DNA from: Leucobacter sp. L43
GTDB lineage: Bacteria; Actinomycetota; Actinomycetes; Actinomycetales; Microbacteriaceae
Length of the DNA: 64,000 nt
Direction of reading: 5' to 3'
Assembly (NCBI RefSeq): GCF_016597785.1
Contig: NZ_JAENJG010000001.1
Location: 62,001 to 126,000, forward strand
In this document: in pieces, positions 1 to 8,942 of the stretch
Layout of the letters: each line of letters starts with the position of its first letter
Numbering within the stretch: the first letter of the stretch is position 1
Program-made: the position numbers and the translations under genes
Notes under the pieces: generated by a model
Told to the model about the DNA's origin: nothing
Seen by the model: the letters and a program-made list of their open reading frames with translations, nothing else
The model's database searches: none

Positions 1-1828
1 CTTCGGTGGGGAGCTCTCGCCGATCGCCGACATCGTGACCCTCGTGCCCGTGCTCTCCGCCGAGGTGTGGAGGCTCGCCCGAGCGGTCGCCGATCGGGCC
101 GGCGGGTCAGCGGGCGACATCCTGCGGCTCGCGATCCCTACCCGCCAGGTGCGCGTCGAGAAGCAGCATCTCGCTGCGCGGGCGGCCGCGGAAGCTGACG
201 CGGCCACTCCCGACGCCGCCGAGCCTGAGGTCGAAGAGCCGGAGGTCGAAGAGCCGGGAACGCCGGAGCAGGGCATCGCCGAGCAACTGGTCGGCGGCTC
301 CCGCCTGGCACTCACCGCTTCGCACGGGCCCGATCGGCTGCACACCGGCGAATGGGTCGGCGGCTGGGCGGTGCAACTCGCCCGCACGGCGCTCGCCGTG
401 CACGCGCTCGGACGCAGCGCGATCCTCATCGCGCCCGATTACCGCGACCTGGACCAATTGCGCGACGCCCTCGCAGCGCTCGGGCACGAGGACGTCGTTC
501 GCGTCGATTCCCGGCAGTCGAACGCGGAGCGCTACGCCGGCTTCCTGCGCGCTCGCGACCCGGAGCCCCGCGTCATCCTCGGCAATCGGTCCGCCGTCTA
601 CGCCCCGGCCCACGCGCTCGGGGCCATCATCATGTGGGACGACGGCGACCCCGTGCTCGCCGAGCCGCTCGCTCCGTACGTGCATGCCCGCGACGCCGCG
701 CTCGTCAGAGCCGAGCAGGAATCGGCCGGCCTGTTCTTCGCCGCGCACGCCCGCAGTGCCGAGGTGCAGCGGCTCGTCGACCTTGGGTACGTGCACGCGC
801 AGCGCAACCCGCCGAAGCGCGCCCGCGTGGTGCACGCGGACGCATCGCTCGCGCCCGACGCCTTCGCGGGGCGCGTTCCCGAGTTCGCGGCGAGGACGAT
901 TCGCGAGGGACTGCGCACCGGCCCCGTACTCGTGCAGGTCGCGACGCCCGGCTACGCCCCGGTTGCGGTGTGTGAAGACTGCGGCGACCTCGCGCGCTGC
1001 GGTGTCTGCAACGGGCCGATCGGCTTCCGGGTGATCGGGCGCGCCTCATGCCGGTGGTGCGGCGAGTACGCGAGCGACTGGCACTGCCGCACCTGCGACG
1101 GCAGACGACTCGTGGAGCGGGGCATGGGGTCGGGGCGCACCGTCGAGCAGTTCGAGCGCCAGTTCGAGGGCGCCAGAGTCCTGCTCAGCGACGGCGAGCA
1201 TCCCCGCGAGCGCGTGGACGCTCGCCCGGCTATCGTGGTCGCCACCCGCGGGGCCGAGCCGCTGGCGGCGGGGGGATATCGCGCCGTCGTGCTGCTCGAC
1301 GCCGAGCGCCTGCTCAGCATCGAGACGCTGCGTGCGGGTGAGGACTGCCTGCGCTGGTGGGAGAACGCGGCTGCGCTCACCGCCCCAGACGGCGTCTGCC
1401 TGATGGCCTCGGGCGGCGGGCCGGTGGTGCGCGCATTCGTCACCGGACGCGCGGATGAATGGTTGCACGGGGAGCTGCGCGATCGGCATGCCCTCCGCTA
1501 CCCCCCTGCCGTGCGCGTGGCCAGCGTGAGCGGCGGGCCCGAGGAGGTCCAGCGCGCGCTGCAGCAGCTCGAGTCGTTGCCGGGCGTCGATCATCTCGGC
1601 CCGACTCCGCTTCCCCCCGGCGGCATCGCGAAGACCCCGCAGGGACTCGTCCGCGCGATCGTCCGCTTCGATTACGGCCACGGTGCGGAGGTCGCGAGGC
1701 GATTGCGCGGTGCGCTGGTCTCAGACGCGGCCGGGTCCGCGTCCCGCACGCGGGGCCGCGCCCCCGGTCGAGCGCGGCCAGAGGCGCTCAGGCTCCGGTT
1801 CGACGATCGCGGAGTCTTCGACGGATGA
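1..1828 (+). CDS. priA: Primosomal protein N' (PriA), 5' end outside window
   Basis: PriA recognises stalled replication forks and reloads the replicative helicase. The frame is open from base 2 through the window edge, so the GTG at 35 is internal and the N-terminus is missing. A cysteine cluster (CEDC, CGVC, CRWC, CRTC, around nt 970-1100) matches the PriA zinc-binding region inserted in the helicase core. The place where a Walker A motif should be reads TASHGPDRLH, with no GKT, and no DEAH box is visible. This fits the known actinobacterial PriA type, which is thought to lack helicase activity and may act only as a loading scaffold. An acidic PEVEEPEVEEPG linker precedes the helicase-like part. 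It is followed by fmt, a common actinobacterial pairing. Confidence 0.9.
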   Translation, partial: FGGELSPIADIVTLVPVLSAEVWRLARAVADRAGGSAGDILRLAIPTRQVRVEKQHLAARAAAEADAATPDAAEPEVEEPEVEEPGTPEQGIAEQLVGGSRLALTASHGPDRLHTGEWVGGWAVQLARTALAVHALGRSAILIAPDYRDLDQLRDALAALGHEDVVRVDSRQSNAERYAGFLRARDPEPRVILGNRSAVYAPAHALGAIIMWDDGDPVLAEPLAPYVHARDAALVRAEQESAGLFFAAHARSAEVQRLVDLGYVHAQRNPPKRARVVHADASLAPDAFAGRVPEFAARTIREGLRTGPVLVQVATPGYAPVAVCEDCGDLARCGVCNGPIGFRVIGRASCRWCGEYASDWHCRTCDGRRLVERGMGSGRTVEQFERQFEGARVLLSDGEHPRERVDARPAIVVATRGAEPLAAGGYRAVVLLDAERLLSIETLRAGEDCLRWWENAAALTAPDGVCLMASGGGPVVRAFVTGRADEWLHGELRDRHALRYPPAVRVASVSGGPEEVQRALQQLESLPGVDHLGPTPLPPGGIAKTPQGLVRAIVRFDYGHGAEVARRLRGALVSDAAGSASRTRGRAPGRARPEALRLRFDDRGVFDG

Positions 1829-1870
1829 CGGGTGGATCTGGTGCGCGCGGCGGGAGCGGTGCGGGCGTGG

Positions 1871-1876
1871 GAGAAT
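1871..1876 (+). promoter_or_regulatory. Possible -10 box for fmt
   Basis: GAGAAT lies 6 bases before the fmt ATG, the same spacing as the leaderless promoters found elsewhere in the window, but its first base differs from the TANNNT pattern. It is therefore only a weak candidate. Confidence 0.35.
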
Positions 1877-1882
1877 GGCCGG

Positions 1883-2815
1883 ATGCGGATCGTCTTTGCC
1901 GGAACCCCTGAGTTCGCCGTACCCAGTCTCCACGCGCTTCGCGCCGCCGGGCACGAAGTCGTGGGAGTGGTCACCCGCGAGGATGCTCCGCTCGGGCGGA
2001 AGCGCGTGCTCACCCCGTCGCCGGTCGCGGTGGCGTCCGAAGCTCTGGGAATTCCGGTGCACCGGACGAACCGTCTCGATGACGAGGCCACTGCCTGGGT
2101 GCGTCAGCTCGCTCCCGAGCTCGGGGTGATCGTCGCGTACGGCGGCCTCGTTCGAGAGCCGCTGCTCAGCACGCCGGAGCTCGGGTGGATCAACCTGCAT
2201 TTCTCCGCGCTGCCGAAGTGGCGCGGTGCGGCTCCCGTCCAGCGCGCATTGGAGGCGGGGGAGCAGCGCCTCGGCGTGACCGTGTTCCGCCTGGTCGCAG
2301 CGCTCGACGCCGGCGACATTCTGACGACGGATTCGCGGCAGTATCCGGAAGGAACGTCTGCGGGCGCTGCGCTCTCAGATCTCGCTTCGTTCGGCACCGG
2401 CGCGCTCGTCGAAGCCGTGGAACTGCTCGGGGCGGACCCCGCGGCGGGCGCGCCTCAGGTCGGAGAGGCGAGCTACGCCGAGAAGCTCACGCGCGAAGAC
2501 GGTCGCCTCGATCTCGGGCGCGGGGCCCGTGACGTTCTCGCGCAGTGGGCCGCGATGACGCCGGAGCCCGGGGCCTACGCGATGCATGACGGGGTGCCGT
2601 TGAAGGTCAGGGAACTGCGCGCCCCGTCGGGCTCCGACTCACCACCGGGCGTCGATGCGATGCAGGCCGGCGCGGTCGGCCTGCTGGAGGGAAGGGCGAT
2701 GCTCGCCCTCCACGACGGGATGCTCGAGCTGGTGCGGGTGCAGCCGGCGGGAAAACCGGCGATGGACGGCGCCGCGTGGTTGCGCGGACGCGATGGACGG
2801 GCGGAACTCGCATGA
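1883..2815 (+). CDS. fmt: Methionyl-tRNA formyltransferase
   Basis: Transfers a formyl group from 10-formyl-tetrahydrofolate to Met-tRNA(fMet) for translation initiation. The 310-residue product starts MRIVFAGTPEFAVPS, the standard start of the family. I therefore chose the ATG at 1883 over the in-frame GTG at 1832. The folate-binding and catalytic segment NLHFSALPKWRGAAP lies near residue 105, and a C-terminal OB-fold domain for tRNA binding follows from about residue 205. The stop codon overlaps the ATG of the rRNA methyltransferase gene (ATGA), so the two are probably translationally coupled. Confidence 0.96.
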   Translation: MRIVFAGTPEFAVPSLHALRAAGHEVVGVVTREDAPLGRKRVLTPSPVAVASEALGIPVHRTNRLDDEATAWVRQLAPELGVIVAYGGLVREPLLSTPELGWINLHFSALPKWRGAAPVQRALEAGEQRLGVTVFRLVAALDAGDILTTDSRQYPEGTSAGAALSDLASFGTGALVEAVELLGADPAAGAPQVGEASYAEKLTREDGRLDLGRGARDVLAQWAAMTPEPGAYAMHDGVPLKVRELRAPSGSDSPPGVDAMQAGAVGLLEGRAMLALHDGMLELVRVQPAGKPAMDGAAWLRGRDGRAELA

Positions 2816-4311
2816 GCGGAACGCAGCACGGCGCGCGCGGCCGGGGCCGCAGCGGCGGCGCACGGGGCGGAAGGCCGGACCGGCGCGAGAGCGCCGAGCG
2901 GAGCGGAGCGGCCATCTCGCCCGCTCGGCTCGTCGCTTACGATGTGCTGCGCGATGTCGAGGATCGCGAGGCCTATGCGAATCTCGCCCTCCCGGGGCGT
3001 ATCCGAGAGGCGGGGCTCGATACGCGCGACGCTGGCCTCGCAACGGAGCTCGCCTCCGGCGCATTGCGGTGGCGCGGCAGGTACGACCGGATCATCGAGC
3101 TCGCGGCAGATCGCGAGATCGAGCGCATCGATGCCAGAACGCGCAACGTCCTGCGGTTGGGCGTTCATCAGCTGCTCGGCATGCGTACCGCGCCGCACGC
3201 AGCGGTGAACGAGAGCGTCGAGCTGCAGCGGCGCGTGGGCAACCGCGCAGCGGCCGGCTTCGTGAACGGCGTGCTCAGGAGTATCGGGCGTGCATCGAAT
3301 GAGGAATGGGATGCGCGGATCGCGGAGTCCGCCGCCGGGGTCGACGATGCCCGCGCCGCGCTCGCCTCGCACCCGGCGTGGGTGATTCGCGCCATGCAGG
3401 ACGCGTTGCGGATCGAAGGGCGTGAAGACGAGCTCGACGCACTGCTGGTCGCCGACAACGCGGCTCCGCGCGTCAACGTCGCGATCCTGCCGGGCGCCGG
3501 GGTCACTCCGATCGAAGCTGCCGAGCGCGCTGCGGAGGCCGAGGTCGTCGTTTCGGGACCATCGCCGCTCGGCGTCGAGATCGGGGGCGGTGACCCCGCA
3601 CGCGCCATCGCGGCCAGTGGAGCGCGGCGTGGATTCGCGCGTGTGCAGGATCAGGGTTCGCAACTCGCCGCGCTCGCGCTCACCCGCGCGCGGCCGGTGC
3701 GGCCCGGGGAGCGTTGGCTCGATCTGTGCGCCGGGCCCGGCGGAAAGACGGCCGTTCTGGGAGCGGAGGCGCTCATCGGGGGCGCGAGCGTGCGTGCGAA
3801 CGAGGTTGCAGCGCATCGCGCGCAGCTCGTGCGGAACTCGGTCGCGGGAGTCGCGGGCGCGGTCGACGTGGTCTCGTTCGACGGCCGGGATGACGAGGCG
3901 TACGGCGGCGAACGGTTCGACCGCATCCTGGTCGATGCGCCATGCTCAGGGCTCGGCGCATTGCGGCGCCGGCCCGAAGCCCGCTGGCGGAAGCAGCCAT
4001 CCGACCTCCCAGGGCTCACGCGGTTGCAGGCGGAGTTGCTGCAGGAGGCGTGCGCCCACCTCGCTCCAGGAGGAATCCTCGCCTACGTGACGTGCTCGCC
4101 TCACCTCGCGGAGACGCGGGTCACTGTGGATCGTCTGCTGCGCAGTCGAGCGGATCTGGTGGAGATCGATGCGCGCGCGGTGGTCGGGGAGGTGGCCCGG
4201 GAGCCCCTCGATCTGCCGGGAGACGGGTTGAGCGTCCAACTCTGGCCGCATCGACACGGTACGGACGCGATGTTCATCTCGCTCATCGAGCGCCGCGCGA
4301 TCGACTCCTGA
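2812..4311 (+). CDS. rsmB: 16S rRNA m5C methyltransferase, RsmB/Sun family
   Basis: Predicted SAM-dependent cytosine-5 methyltransferase of 16S rRNA (C967 in E. coli numbering). The N-terminus is basic and low-complexity (GARGRGRSGGARGG). It is followed by a NusB-like RNA-binding domain (about residues 35-170) and then a Rossmann methyltransferase domain. The SAM motif LCAGPGGKTA is near residue 305, the DAPCSGLGALRRRPE motif near 374 and the catalytic TCSPH motif near 426. The start ATG at 2812 overlaps the fmt stop. The pairing fmt-rsmB is widespread in bacteria. Function follows from the family; the exact target base is inferred. Confidence 0.93.
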   Translation: MSGTQHGARGRGRSGGARGGRPDRRESAERSGAAISPARLVAYDVLRDVEDREAYANLALPGRIREAGLDTRDAGLATELASGALRWRGRYDRIIELAADREIERIDARTRNVLRLGVHQLLGMRTAPHAAVNESVELQRRVGNRAAAGFVNGVLRSIGRASNEEWDARIAESAAGVDDARAALASHPAWVIRAMQDALRIEGREDELDALLVADNAAPRVNVAILPGAGVTPIEAAERAAEAEVVVSGPSPLGVEIGGGDPARAIAASGARRGFARVQDQGSQLAALALTRARPVRPGERWLDLCAGPGGKTAVLGAEALIGGASVRANEVAAHRAQLVRNSVAGVAGAVDVVSFDGRDDEAYGGERFDRILVDAPCSGLGALRRRPEARWRKQPSDLPGLTRLQAELLQEACAHLAPGGILAYVTCSPHLAETRVTVDRLLRSRADLVEIDARAVVGEVAREPLDLPGDGLSVQLWPHRHGTDAMFISLIERRAIDS

Positions 4312-4336
4312 TCTGGTGGATGTCGGAGGTCGGGCT

Positions 4337-4342
4337 TACCCT
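4337..4342 (+). promoter_or_regulatory. -10 box, leaderless promoter of the MFS gene
   Basis: TACCCT ends 6 bases before the ATG at 4349. Transcription should begin at or next to that ATG, which also supports this start over the upstream GTG at 4316. Confidence 0.55.
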
Positions 4343-4348
4343 GTGAGC

Positions 4349-5818
4349 ATGACCCCGCATCCGGAGCCGGAGGCACCGCCGCCTTCGACCGCGCCGACGC
4401 CTCCCGAGGGAGGCATGCGCACGTTCCTGCACGTGCTCGTGAACACCGCGGTCGCCAATCTCACGACCAACTTCCTCTGGTTCGCCGTGGTCTTCTGGGT
4501 CTACCTCGAGACGCGCAGCATTCTCGCGACCGGGGTGCTCGGGGCGGTCTACATGATTCTGATCGCGCTGTGCTCGATGTGGTTCGGCTCTCTCGTCGAC
4601 CGGATGCGCAAGCAGCGGGTGATGCTCGTCTCTGCGGTGTCGTCGCTCGTCGCGTTCGTCACGGGGTGCGTGATCTTCTTCGTCGTTCCCGAGACCGAGC
4701 TCCTGCGTCTCGACCGCCCCTGGTTCTGGCTGTTCACGCTCATCGTGCTCGCCGGCTGCGTCGTCGAGTTGCTGCGCAACCTCGCCCTGTCCACGACCGT
4801 GACGCTCCTGGTGCCGACGGAGCGGCACGCGAATGCGAACGGCCTGGTCGGCACGGTGCAGGGGCTCGCGTTCATCGCGACGAGCGTCTTCAGCGGATTG
4901 TCGGTCGGGTTCCTCGGCATGGGCGGCACGATCCTCATCGCGACGGTGCTCGTCGGCGCGCCCATCGTCCATCTGCTCGCGCTCCGCATTCCCGAGCCTG
5001 AGATCGTGCAGGACCCGACGCGCAGCGCTGTCGATTTCCGCGGCGGCCTGGCGGCCATGCTCGCCGTTCCCGGCCTGATCGCACTCGTGTTCTTCTCGAC
5101 GCTCAACAATCTCTCCGGCGGCGTGTTCATGGCGCTGCTCGACCCGTACGGGCTCGAACTCTTCCCCGTCGAAGTGTGGGGCATCGTGTTCGGAGTCGCC
5201 TCGACGGGATTCATCGTCGGCGGCGCCGTCGTCGCGAAATGGGGGCTGGGGAAGAACCCGATCCGCACGATTCTGATGCTCGCCGGGCTGCTGGGCGTGC
5301 TCGGCATGGTGTTCACCCTGCGCGACTGGCCCTGGCTCTTCATCTCGGGGATTTGGCTGTTCATGGCGCTGATGCCGGCGGTCGAAGCTGCAGAGCAGAC
5401 GGTCATCCAACGCGTGGTCCCCTACGAGAAGCAGGGCCGCGTATTCGGTCTCGCTATGACATTCGAAGCCGCGGCAGCACCGATCACGTCACTGCTCATC
5501 GCCCCGATCGCGGAGTTCTGGATCGTGCCGTACATGGAGGAGCCCGCGGGAGCCGCCAGCTGGGGCTGGCTGCTCGGATCGGGCGAGAGCCGGGGTATCG
5601 CGCTCATCTTCGTGTGGACCGGCGCCGCCATGGTGCTCGTCGCAGTCGGTGCGTGCTTCACTCGCGCCTATCGCGTGCTTTCGCAGAGCTACGCTGCCGC
5701 TCCCGTCGCTCCTGCTGCCGCTGCCCCCGCGCCATCCGCTGCTGCCGCGCCCCCACCCGCCCCGGCGGGGCCGACTGTTACGGGCGACGGGGACGAGCCC
5801 GTGCGCAAGACGCCCTAG
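4349..5818 (+). CDS. MFS transporter
   Basis: A 489-residue integral membrane protein of the major facilitator superfamily with about twelve hydrophobic segments. The substrate is unknown. After a short Pro-rich cytoplasmic N-terminus, the first segment begins near residue 30. The loop after segment 2 reads GSLVDRMRKQRVM, a good match to the MFS motif A region (GxLaDRxGrkxxl), and a related stretch occurs in the second half. The C-terminus is a low-complexity Ala/Pro tail of about 45 residues, probably disordered and cytoplasmic. The overall look resembles the MFS_3/permease-type exporters common in actinobacteria, but this does not identify a substrate. Confidence 0.85.
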   Translation: MTPHPEPEAPPPSTAPTPPEGGMRTFLHVLVNTAVANLTTNFLWFAVVFWVYLETRSILATGVLGAVYMILIALCSMWFGSLVDRMRKQRVMLVSAVSSLVAFVTGCVIFFVVPETELLRLDRPWFWLFTLIVLAGCVVELLRNLALSTTVTLLVPTERHANANGLVGTVQGLAFIATSVFSGLSVGFLGMGGTILIATVLVGAPIVHLLALRIPEPEIVQDPTRSAVDFRGGLAAMLAVPGLIALVFFSTLNNLSGGVFMALLDPYGLELFPVEVWGIVFGVASTGFIVGGAVVAKWGLGKNPIRTILMLAGLLGVLGMVFTLRDWPWLFISGIWLFMALMPAVEAAEQTVIQRVVPYEKQGRVFGLAMTFEAAAAPITSLLIAPIAEFWIVPYMEEPAGAASWGWLLGSGESRGIALIFVWTGAAMVLVAVGACFTRAYRVLSQSYAAAPVAPAAAAPAPSAAAAPPPAPAGPTVTGDGDEPVRKTP

Positions 5819-5821
5819 GCT
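5816..5821 (+). promoter_or_regulatory. -10 box, leaderless promoter of rpe
   Basis: TAGGCT overlaps the stop codon of the MFS gene and ends 6 bases before the rpe GTG, so the transcript should start at the start codon. No convincing -35 box is visible. Confidence 0.6.
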
Positions 5822-5827
5822 GGGGTC

Positions 5828-6490
5828 GTGACCGCGCAGCGCATCAACCCGAGTATTCTGTCCGCCGACTTCGTGAACCTGCAGAGCGAACTGGAGGCGA
5901 TCAGCACCGCCGACCTCGTGCACGTCGACGTGATGGACAATCACTTCGTGCCGAATCTCACGATGGGACCGCCCATCGTCGAGCGCATCCAGGGAGTCTC
6001 TCCGGTACCGCTCGACGTGCACCTGATGATCTCCGACGCGGATCGCTGGGCGCCCGGATACGCGGACCTCGGCGCCTACTCGGTGACGTTCCACGCGGAG
6101 GCCGCGGAGGATCCCGTGGCACTCGCGCGGGCGCTCCGGGCACGGGGAGCGCGCGCCGGCATCGCGCTGAAGCCGGGCACCGATCCCGAGCCCTACCTCG
6201 AACTGCTGCCCGAGTTCGATCAGGTGCTCGTGATGACCGTGGAGCCCGGCTTCGGCGGGCAGTCGTTCATGCACGACATGATGCCGAAGCTCCGTCGCGT
6301 CGCCGAGGCGAGGGCGCGCTTCGGTCTCGACCTCTGGTTGCAGGTCGACGGGGGGATCACAGTCGATACGATCGGGATCGCGGCCGAAGCGGGTGCCGAC
6401 ACCTTCGTGGCCGGTTCGGCCGTGTATTCGGGGGTGCCGGAGGAGCGGATCGCCGAACTGCGCACGGCAGCAGCGGCGCACGCGCACTGA
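5828..6490 (+). CDS. rpe: Ribulose-phosphate 3-epimerase
   Basis: Interconverts ribulose 5-phosphate and xylulose 5-phosphate in the pentose phosphate pathway. The 220-residue TIM barrel shows the metal and catalytic motifs in order: LSADF near residue 11, [16 protein letters not shown] (metal-binding His and Asp), [16 protein letters not shown] and QVDGGI near the C-terminus, which carries the second catalytic Asp. It starts with GTG directly downstream of a -10 box. It supplies pentose phosphates, the precursors of PRPP used by the his and trp genes that follow. A functional link is plausible but inferred. Confidence 0.96.
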   Translation: MTAQRINPSILSADFVNLQSELEAISTADLVHVDVMDNHFVPNLTMGPPIVERIQGVSPVPLDVHLMISDADRWAPGYADLGAYSVTFHAEAAEDPVALARALRARGARAGIALKPGTDPEPYLELLPEFDQVLVMTVEPGFGGQSFMHDMMPKLRRVAEARARFGLDLWLQVDGGITVDTIGIAAEAGADTFVAGSAVYSGVPEERIAELRTAAAAHAH

Positions 6491-6533
6491 CCGGGCGACG
6501 GTCGGCGCGATCCGCCGTCGACGCGAAACCCGC

Positions 6534-6539
6534 TAGGCT
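6534..6539 (+). promoter_or_regulatory. -10 box, leaderless promoter of hisE
   Basis: TAGGCT ends 6 bases before the hisE GTG, identical in sequence and spacing to the rpe, trpE and polA boxes. Confidence 0.6.
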
Positions 6540-6545
6540 GTTCAC

Positions 6546-6809
6546 GTGAAATCGTTCGAGGCGCTCTTCGCCGAACTCAGCGAAAAGGCGGCCGCCCGCC
6601 CTGAGGGGAGCGACACTGTCGCCCGCCTGGACGCCGGGGTGCATGCGATCGGGAAGAAGATCGTCGAGGAAGCCGCTGAGGTCTGGATGGCCGCGGAGTA
6701 CGAATCCGACGAGGCGTGCGCGGAGGAGATCAGTCAGCTGCTCTACCACCTGCAGGTGCTCATGCTCTCGAAGGGCATGCGTCTCGAAGACGTCTACGCG
6801 CATCTGTAG
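6546..6809 (+). CDS. hisE: Phosphoribosyl-ATP diphosphatase
   Basis: Second step of histidine biosynthesis: hydrolyses phosphoribosyl-ATP to phosphoribosyl-AMP and pyrophosphate. The 87-residue product is the usual size for a stand-alone HisE, an all-alpha MazG-like fold. The metal-binding helices are visible as [15 protein letters not shown] and [15 protein letters not shown]. It lies just before hisG, the hisE-hisG order being typical of actinobacteria. HisI is encoded separately at 8539, so this organism has the unfused enzymes. Confidence 0.95.
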   Translation: MKSFEALFAELSEKAAARPEGSDTVARLDAGVHAIGKKIVEEAAEVWMAAEYESDEACAEEISQLLYHLQVLMLSKGMRLEDVYAHL

Positions 6810-6902
6810 CATCGACGAGCGGGTCGCTCCGCACGTCGATGCTCGCCGCTGACCGCACTCACTGGCCGGCTCCTCGGCCGCACGGAAGGACTTTCACGCA
6901 TC

Positions 6903-7745
6903 ATGCTCCGCATCGCCGTCCCCAATAAGGGGTCCCTCTCTGAAACCGCAGCCGAGATGCTGGCCGAAGCCGGCTACTCGGGTCGCCGCGACAGCCGCAA
7001 GCTCGTGCACACCGATGCCCGCAACCAGGTGGAGTTCTTCTACCTGCGCCCGAAGGACATCGCGACCTACGTCGGCTCAGGAGCCTTGGATGTCGGCATC
7101 ACCGGCCGCGACCTGCTGCTCGACTCCGGATCGGAATCGCGCGAGATCGCCGCACTCGAGTTCGGCGATTCGACCTTCCGCTTCGCTGCACCGGCGACGA
7201 GCGAGATCTCTGATCTCTCCGACCTCGCCGGCAAGCGCATCGCGACCAGCTACCCGAAGCTCGTCGATGACTTTCTGCGCGCGCGGGGCGTGGAGGCCGA
7301 GCACGTGAAGCTCGACGGAGCTGTCGAATCCGCCGTGCAGCTCGGCGTCGCCGACGCCGTCGCCGACGTCGTCTCGACGGGAGCGACCCTGCGCGCAGCT
7401 GGTCTGGAGATCTTCGGGCCGGTCATTCTCGAATCGACCGCGGTGCTCATCGGGGGGCCGAACGCCCACCCCGACATCGATCGACTCCTGCGTCGACTGC
7501 AGGGCGTGCTCGTGGCGCGCAAGTACGTGCTCATGGACTACGACTTGCCCGTCGAGCAGCTCGATGAAGCGTCTCGGGTTGCAGGCGGCATGGAGTCCCC
7601 GACCGTCTCGCCGCTGCAAGACGACCGCTGGGTCGCCGTCAGGGTGATGGTCCCCTCCGATGATGCCAACCAGATCATGGATCGGCTGTACGATCTCGGC
7701 GCCCGTGCCATTCTCGTGACCGCGATTCACGCGGCGCGCCTCTGA
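6903..7745 (+). CDS. hisG: ATP phosphoribosyltransferase, long form
   Basis: First and committed step of histidine synthesis: joins ATP and PRPP. At 280 residues it is the long, homohexameric type that needs no HisZ. Residues 1-210 form the periplasmic-binding-protein-like catalytic part, with [14 protein letters not shown] at the start and the PRPP loop [13 protein letters not shown] near residue 155. The last 70 residues form the ferredoxin-like domain that binds histidine for feedback inhibition. A good ribosome-binding site (GGAAGGAC) precedes the ATG. It follows hisE after 93 bases and probably shares its transcript. Confidence 0.96.
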   Translation: MLRIAVPNKGSLSETAAEMLAEAGYSGRRDSRKLVHTDARNQVEFFYLRPKDIATYVGSGALDVGITGRDLLLDSGSESREIAALEFGDSTFRFAAPATSEISDLSDLAGKRIATSYPKLVDDFLRARGVEAEHVKLDGAVESAVQLGVADAVADVVSTGATLRAAGLEIFGPVILESTAVLIGGPNAHPDIDRLLRRLQGVLVARKYVLMDYDLPVEQLDEASRVAGGMESPTVSPLQDDRWVAVRVMVPSDDANQIMDRLYDLGARAILVTAIHAARL

Positions 7746-7756
7746 GAGGCTGCGAA

Positions 7757-8539
7757 ATGTCGATCGCGACACGCGTCATTCCCTGCCTCGACGTCTCCGG
7801 CGGGCGCGTCGTCAAAGGCGTCAACTTCCTCAACCTGCGCGATGCGGGTGATCCCGTCGAGCTCGCCGCCAGGTACGCCGCGCAGGGCGCGGACGAACTC
7901 ACGTTCCTCGATGTCACGGCAACAGTGGACGATCGGTCGACCACCTACGACGTCGTGCGTCGCACCGCGGAGCAAGTGTTCATCCCGTTGACCGTCGGCG
8001 GGGGAGTGCGGGGCCCCGAGGACGTCGCGAGGCTCCTGGGCGTCGGCGCCGACAAGATCGGGATCAACAGCGGCGCGATCGCCCGTCCCGACGTGATCGG
8101 CGAGATCGCCGACCGCTTCGGCGCTCAGGTGCTGGTGCTCTCGCTCGATGTGAAGCGCAGTCCGCGCACGTCGTCGGGCTTCGTCGTGACCACGCATGGC
8201 GGAAAGCGCGAGACCGACCTCGACGCGCTCGAGTGGTGCCGCGAAGCAGTGGATCGGGGCGCTGGCGAGCTGCTCGTGAACTCGATGGACGCCGACGGCA
8301 CCCTCGCCGGCTTCGACCTCGAGCTCACGGCGCTCGTGCGCGAGATCTCCGAGGTGCCGATCGTCGCGTCGGGCGGCGCGGGGCGGCTCGAGCACTTCGC
8401 ACCCGCGGTCGACGCGGGCGCCGACGCGGTGCTCGCCGCTTCGGTCTTCCACGACGGGACCTTCACCATCGGTCAGGTGAAGGCAGCGCTGGCGGCTGAG
8501 GGCCACACCGTACGCACCGCGATCTCAGGGGCTGAATGA
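7757..8539 (+). CDS. hisF: Imidazole glycerol phosphate synthase, cyclase subunit
   Basis: Uses ammonia from the HisH glutaminase to convert PRFAR into imidazole glycerol phosphate and AICAR. The 260-residue TIM barrel begins with [20 protein letters not shown], which carries the first catalytic Asp. The second is expected in VLSLDVKR near residue 130. The phosphate-binding Gly-rich loops GGGVR and ASGGAG are present. HisH is not encoded in this window. The gene begins 11 bases after hisG and ends overlapping hisI, so it is part of the same operon. Confidence 0.96.
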   Translation: MSIATRVIPCLDVSGGRVVKGVNFLNLRDAGDPVELAARYAAQGADELTFLDVTATVDDRSTTYDVVRRTAEQVFIPLTVGGGVRGPEDVARLLGVGADKIGINSGAIARPDVIGEIADRFGAQVLVLSLDVKRSPRTSSGFVVTTHGGKRETDLDALEWCREAVDRGAGELLVNSMDADGTLAGFDLELTALVREISEVPIVASGGAGRLEHFAPAVDAGADAVLAASVFHDGTFTIGQVKAALAAEGHTVRTAISGAE

Positions 8540-8904
8540 TGAGCGACATCGATCCCGTACCCAACGATCTCGTCTTCGCTCACGACGGCCTGCTGCCCGC
8601 GATCATCCAGGACGACGAGTCGGGCGATGTGCTCATGCTGGCGTGGATGGATCACGAAGCGGTGCGTCGCACGCTGACGACCGGGCGCGTGACGTTCTGG
8701 TCCCGTTCGCGTCGCGAGTACTGGAGGAAGGGCGACACCTCCGGGCATCGCCAGTACGTGCGCGGGGTGGCCATGGACTGCGACGGAGACACGCTGCTCG
8801 TGCGTGTCGTTCAGATCGGCGCCGCGTGCCATACGGGGACGCGCACCTGCTTCACCGATCGCGACGTGACCGCGCTCGTCGGCGATCCCTCAGGAGATGC
8901 CTGA
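8539..8904 (+). CDS. hisI: Phosphoribosyl-AMP cyclohydrolase
   Basis: Third step of histidine synthesis: opens the purine ring of phosphoribosyl-AMP. The 121-residue product carries the metal-binding signature VAMDCDGDT and the paired cysteines [12 protein letters not shown] near the end that hold zinc. Two start codons in tandem, ATGATG at 8536 and 8539, overlap the hisF stop. The second is given here; the first would add one Met. It is the last his gene of this block and is followed by trpE under its own promoter. Confidence 0.95.
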   Translation: MSDIDPVPNDLVFAHDGLLPAIIQDDESGDVLMLAWMDHEAVRRTLTTGRVTFWSRSRREYWRKGDTSGHRQYVRGVAMDCDGDTLLVRVVQIGAACHTGTRTCFTDRDVTALVGDPSGDA

Positions 8905-8930
8905 CGCACGGGCGCCCCGGGCGTCCGCGG

Positions 8931-8936
8931 TAGGCT
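8931..8936 (+). promoter_or_regulatory. -10 box, leaderless promoter of trpE
   Basis: TAGGCT ends 6 bases before the trpE GTG. With transcription starting at the GTG there is no room for a leader peptide or attenuator. Confidence 0.6.
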
Positions 8937-8942
8937 GAAGCG

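Noticed and set aside
4283-5410. A 375-residue minus-strand frame rich in Asp, Glu, His and Arg
   Set aside because: Antisense to the MFS gene. Codons for hydrophobic residues on one strand read as charged residues on the other.
8905-8942. trp leader peptide and attenuator before trpE
   Set aside because: Only 38 bases lie between hisI and trpE, with no Trp codon run, and the -10 box touches the start.
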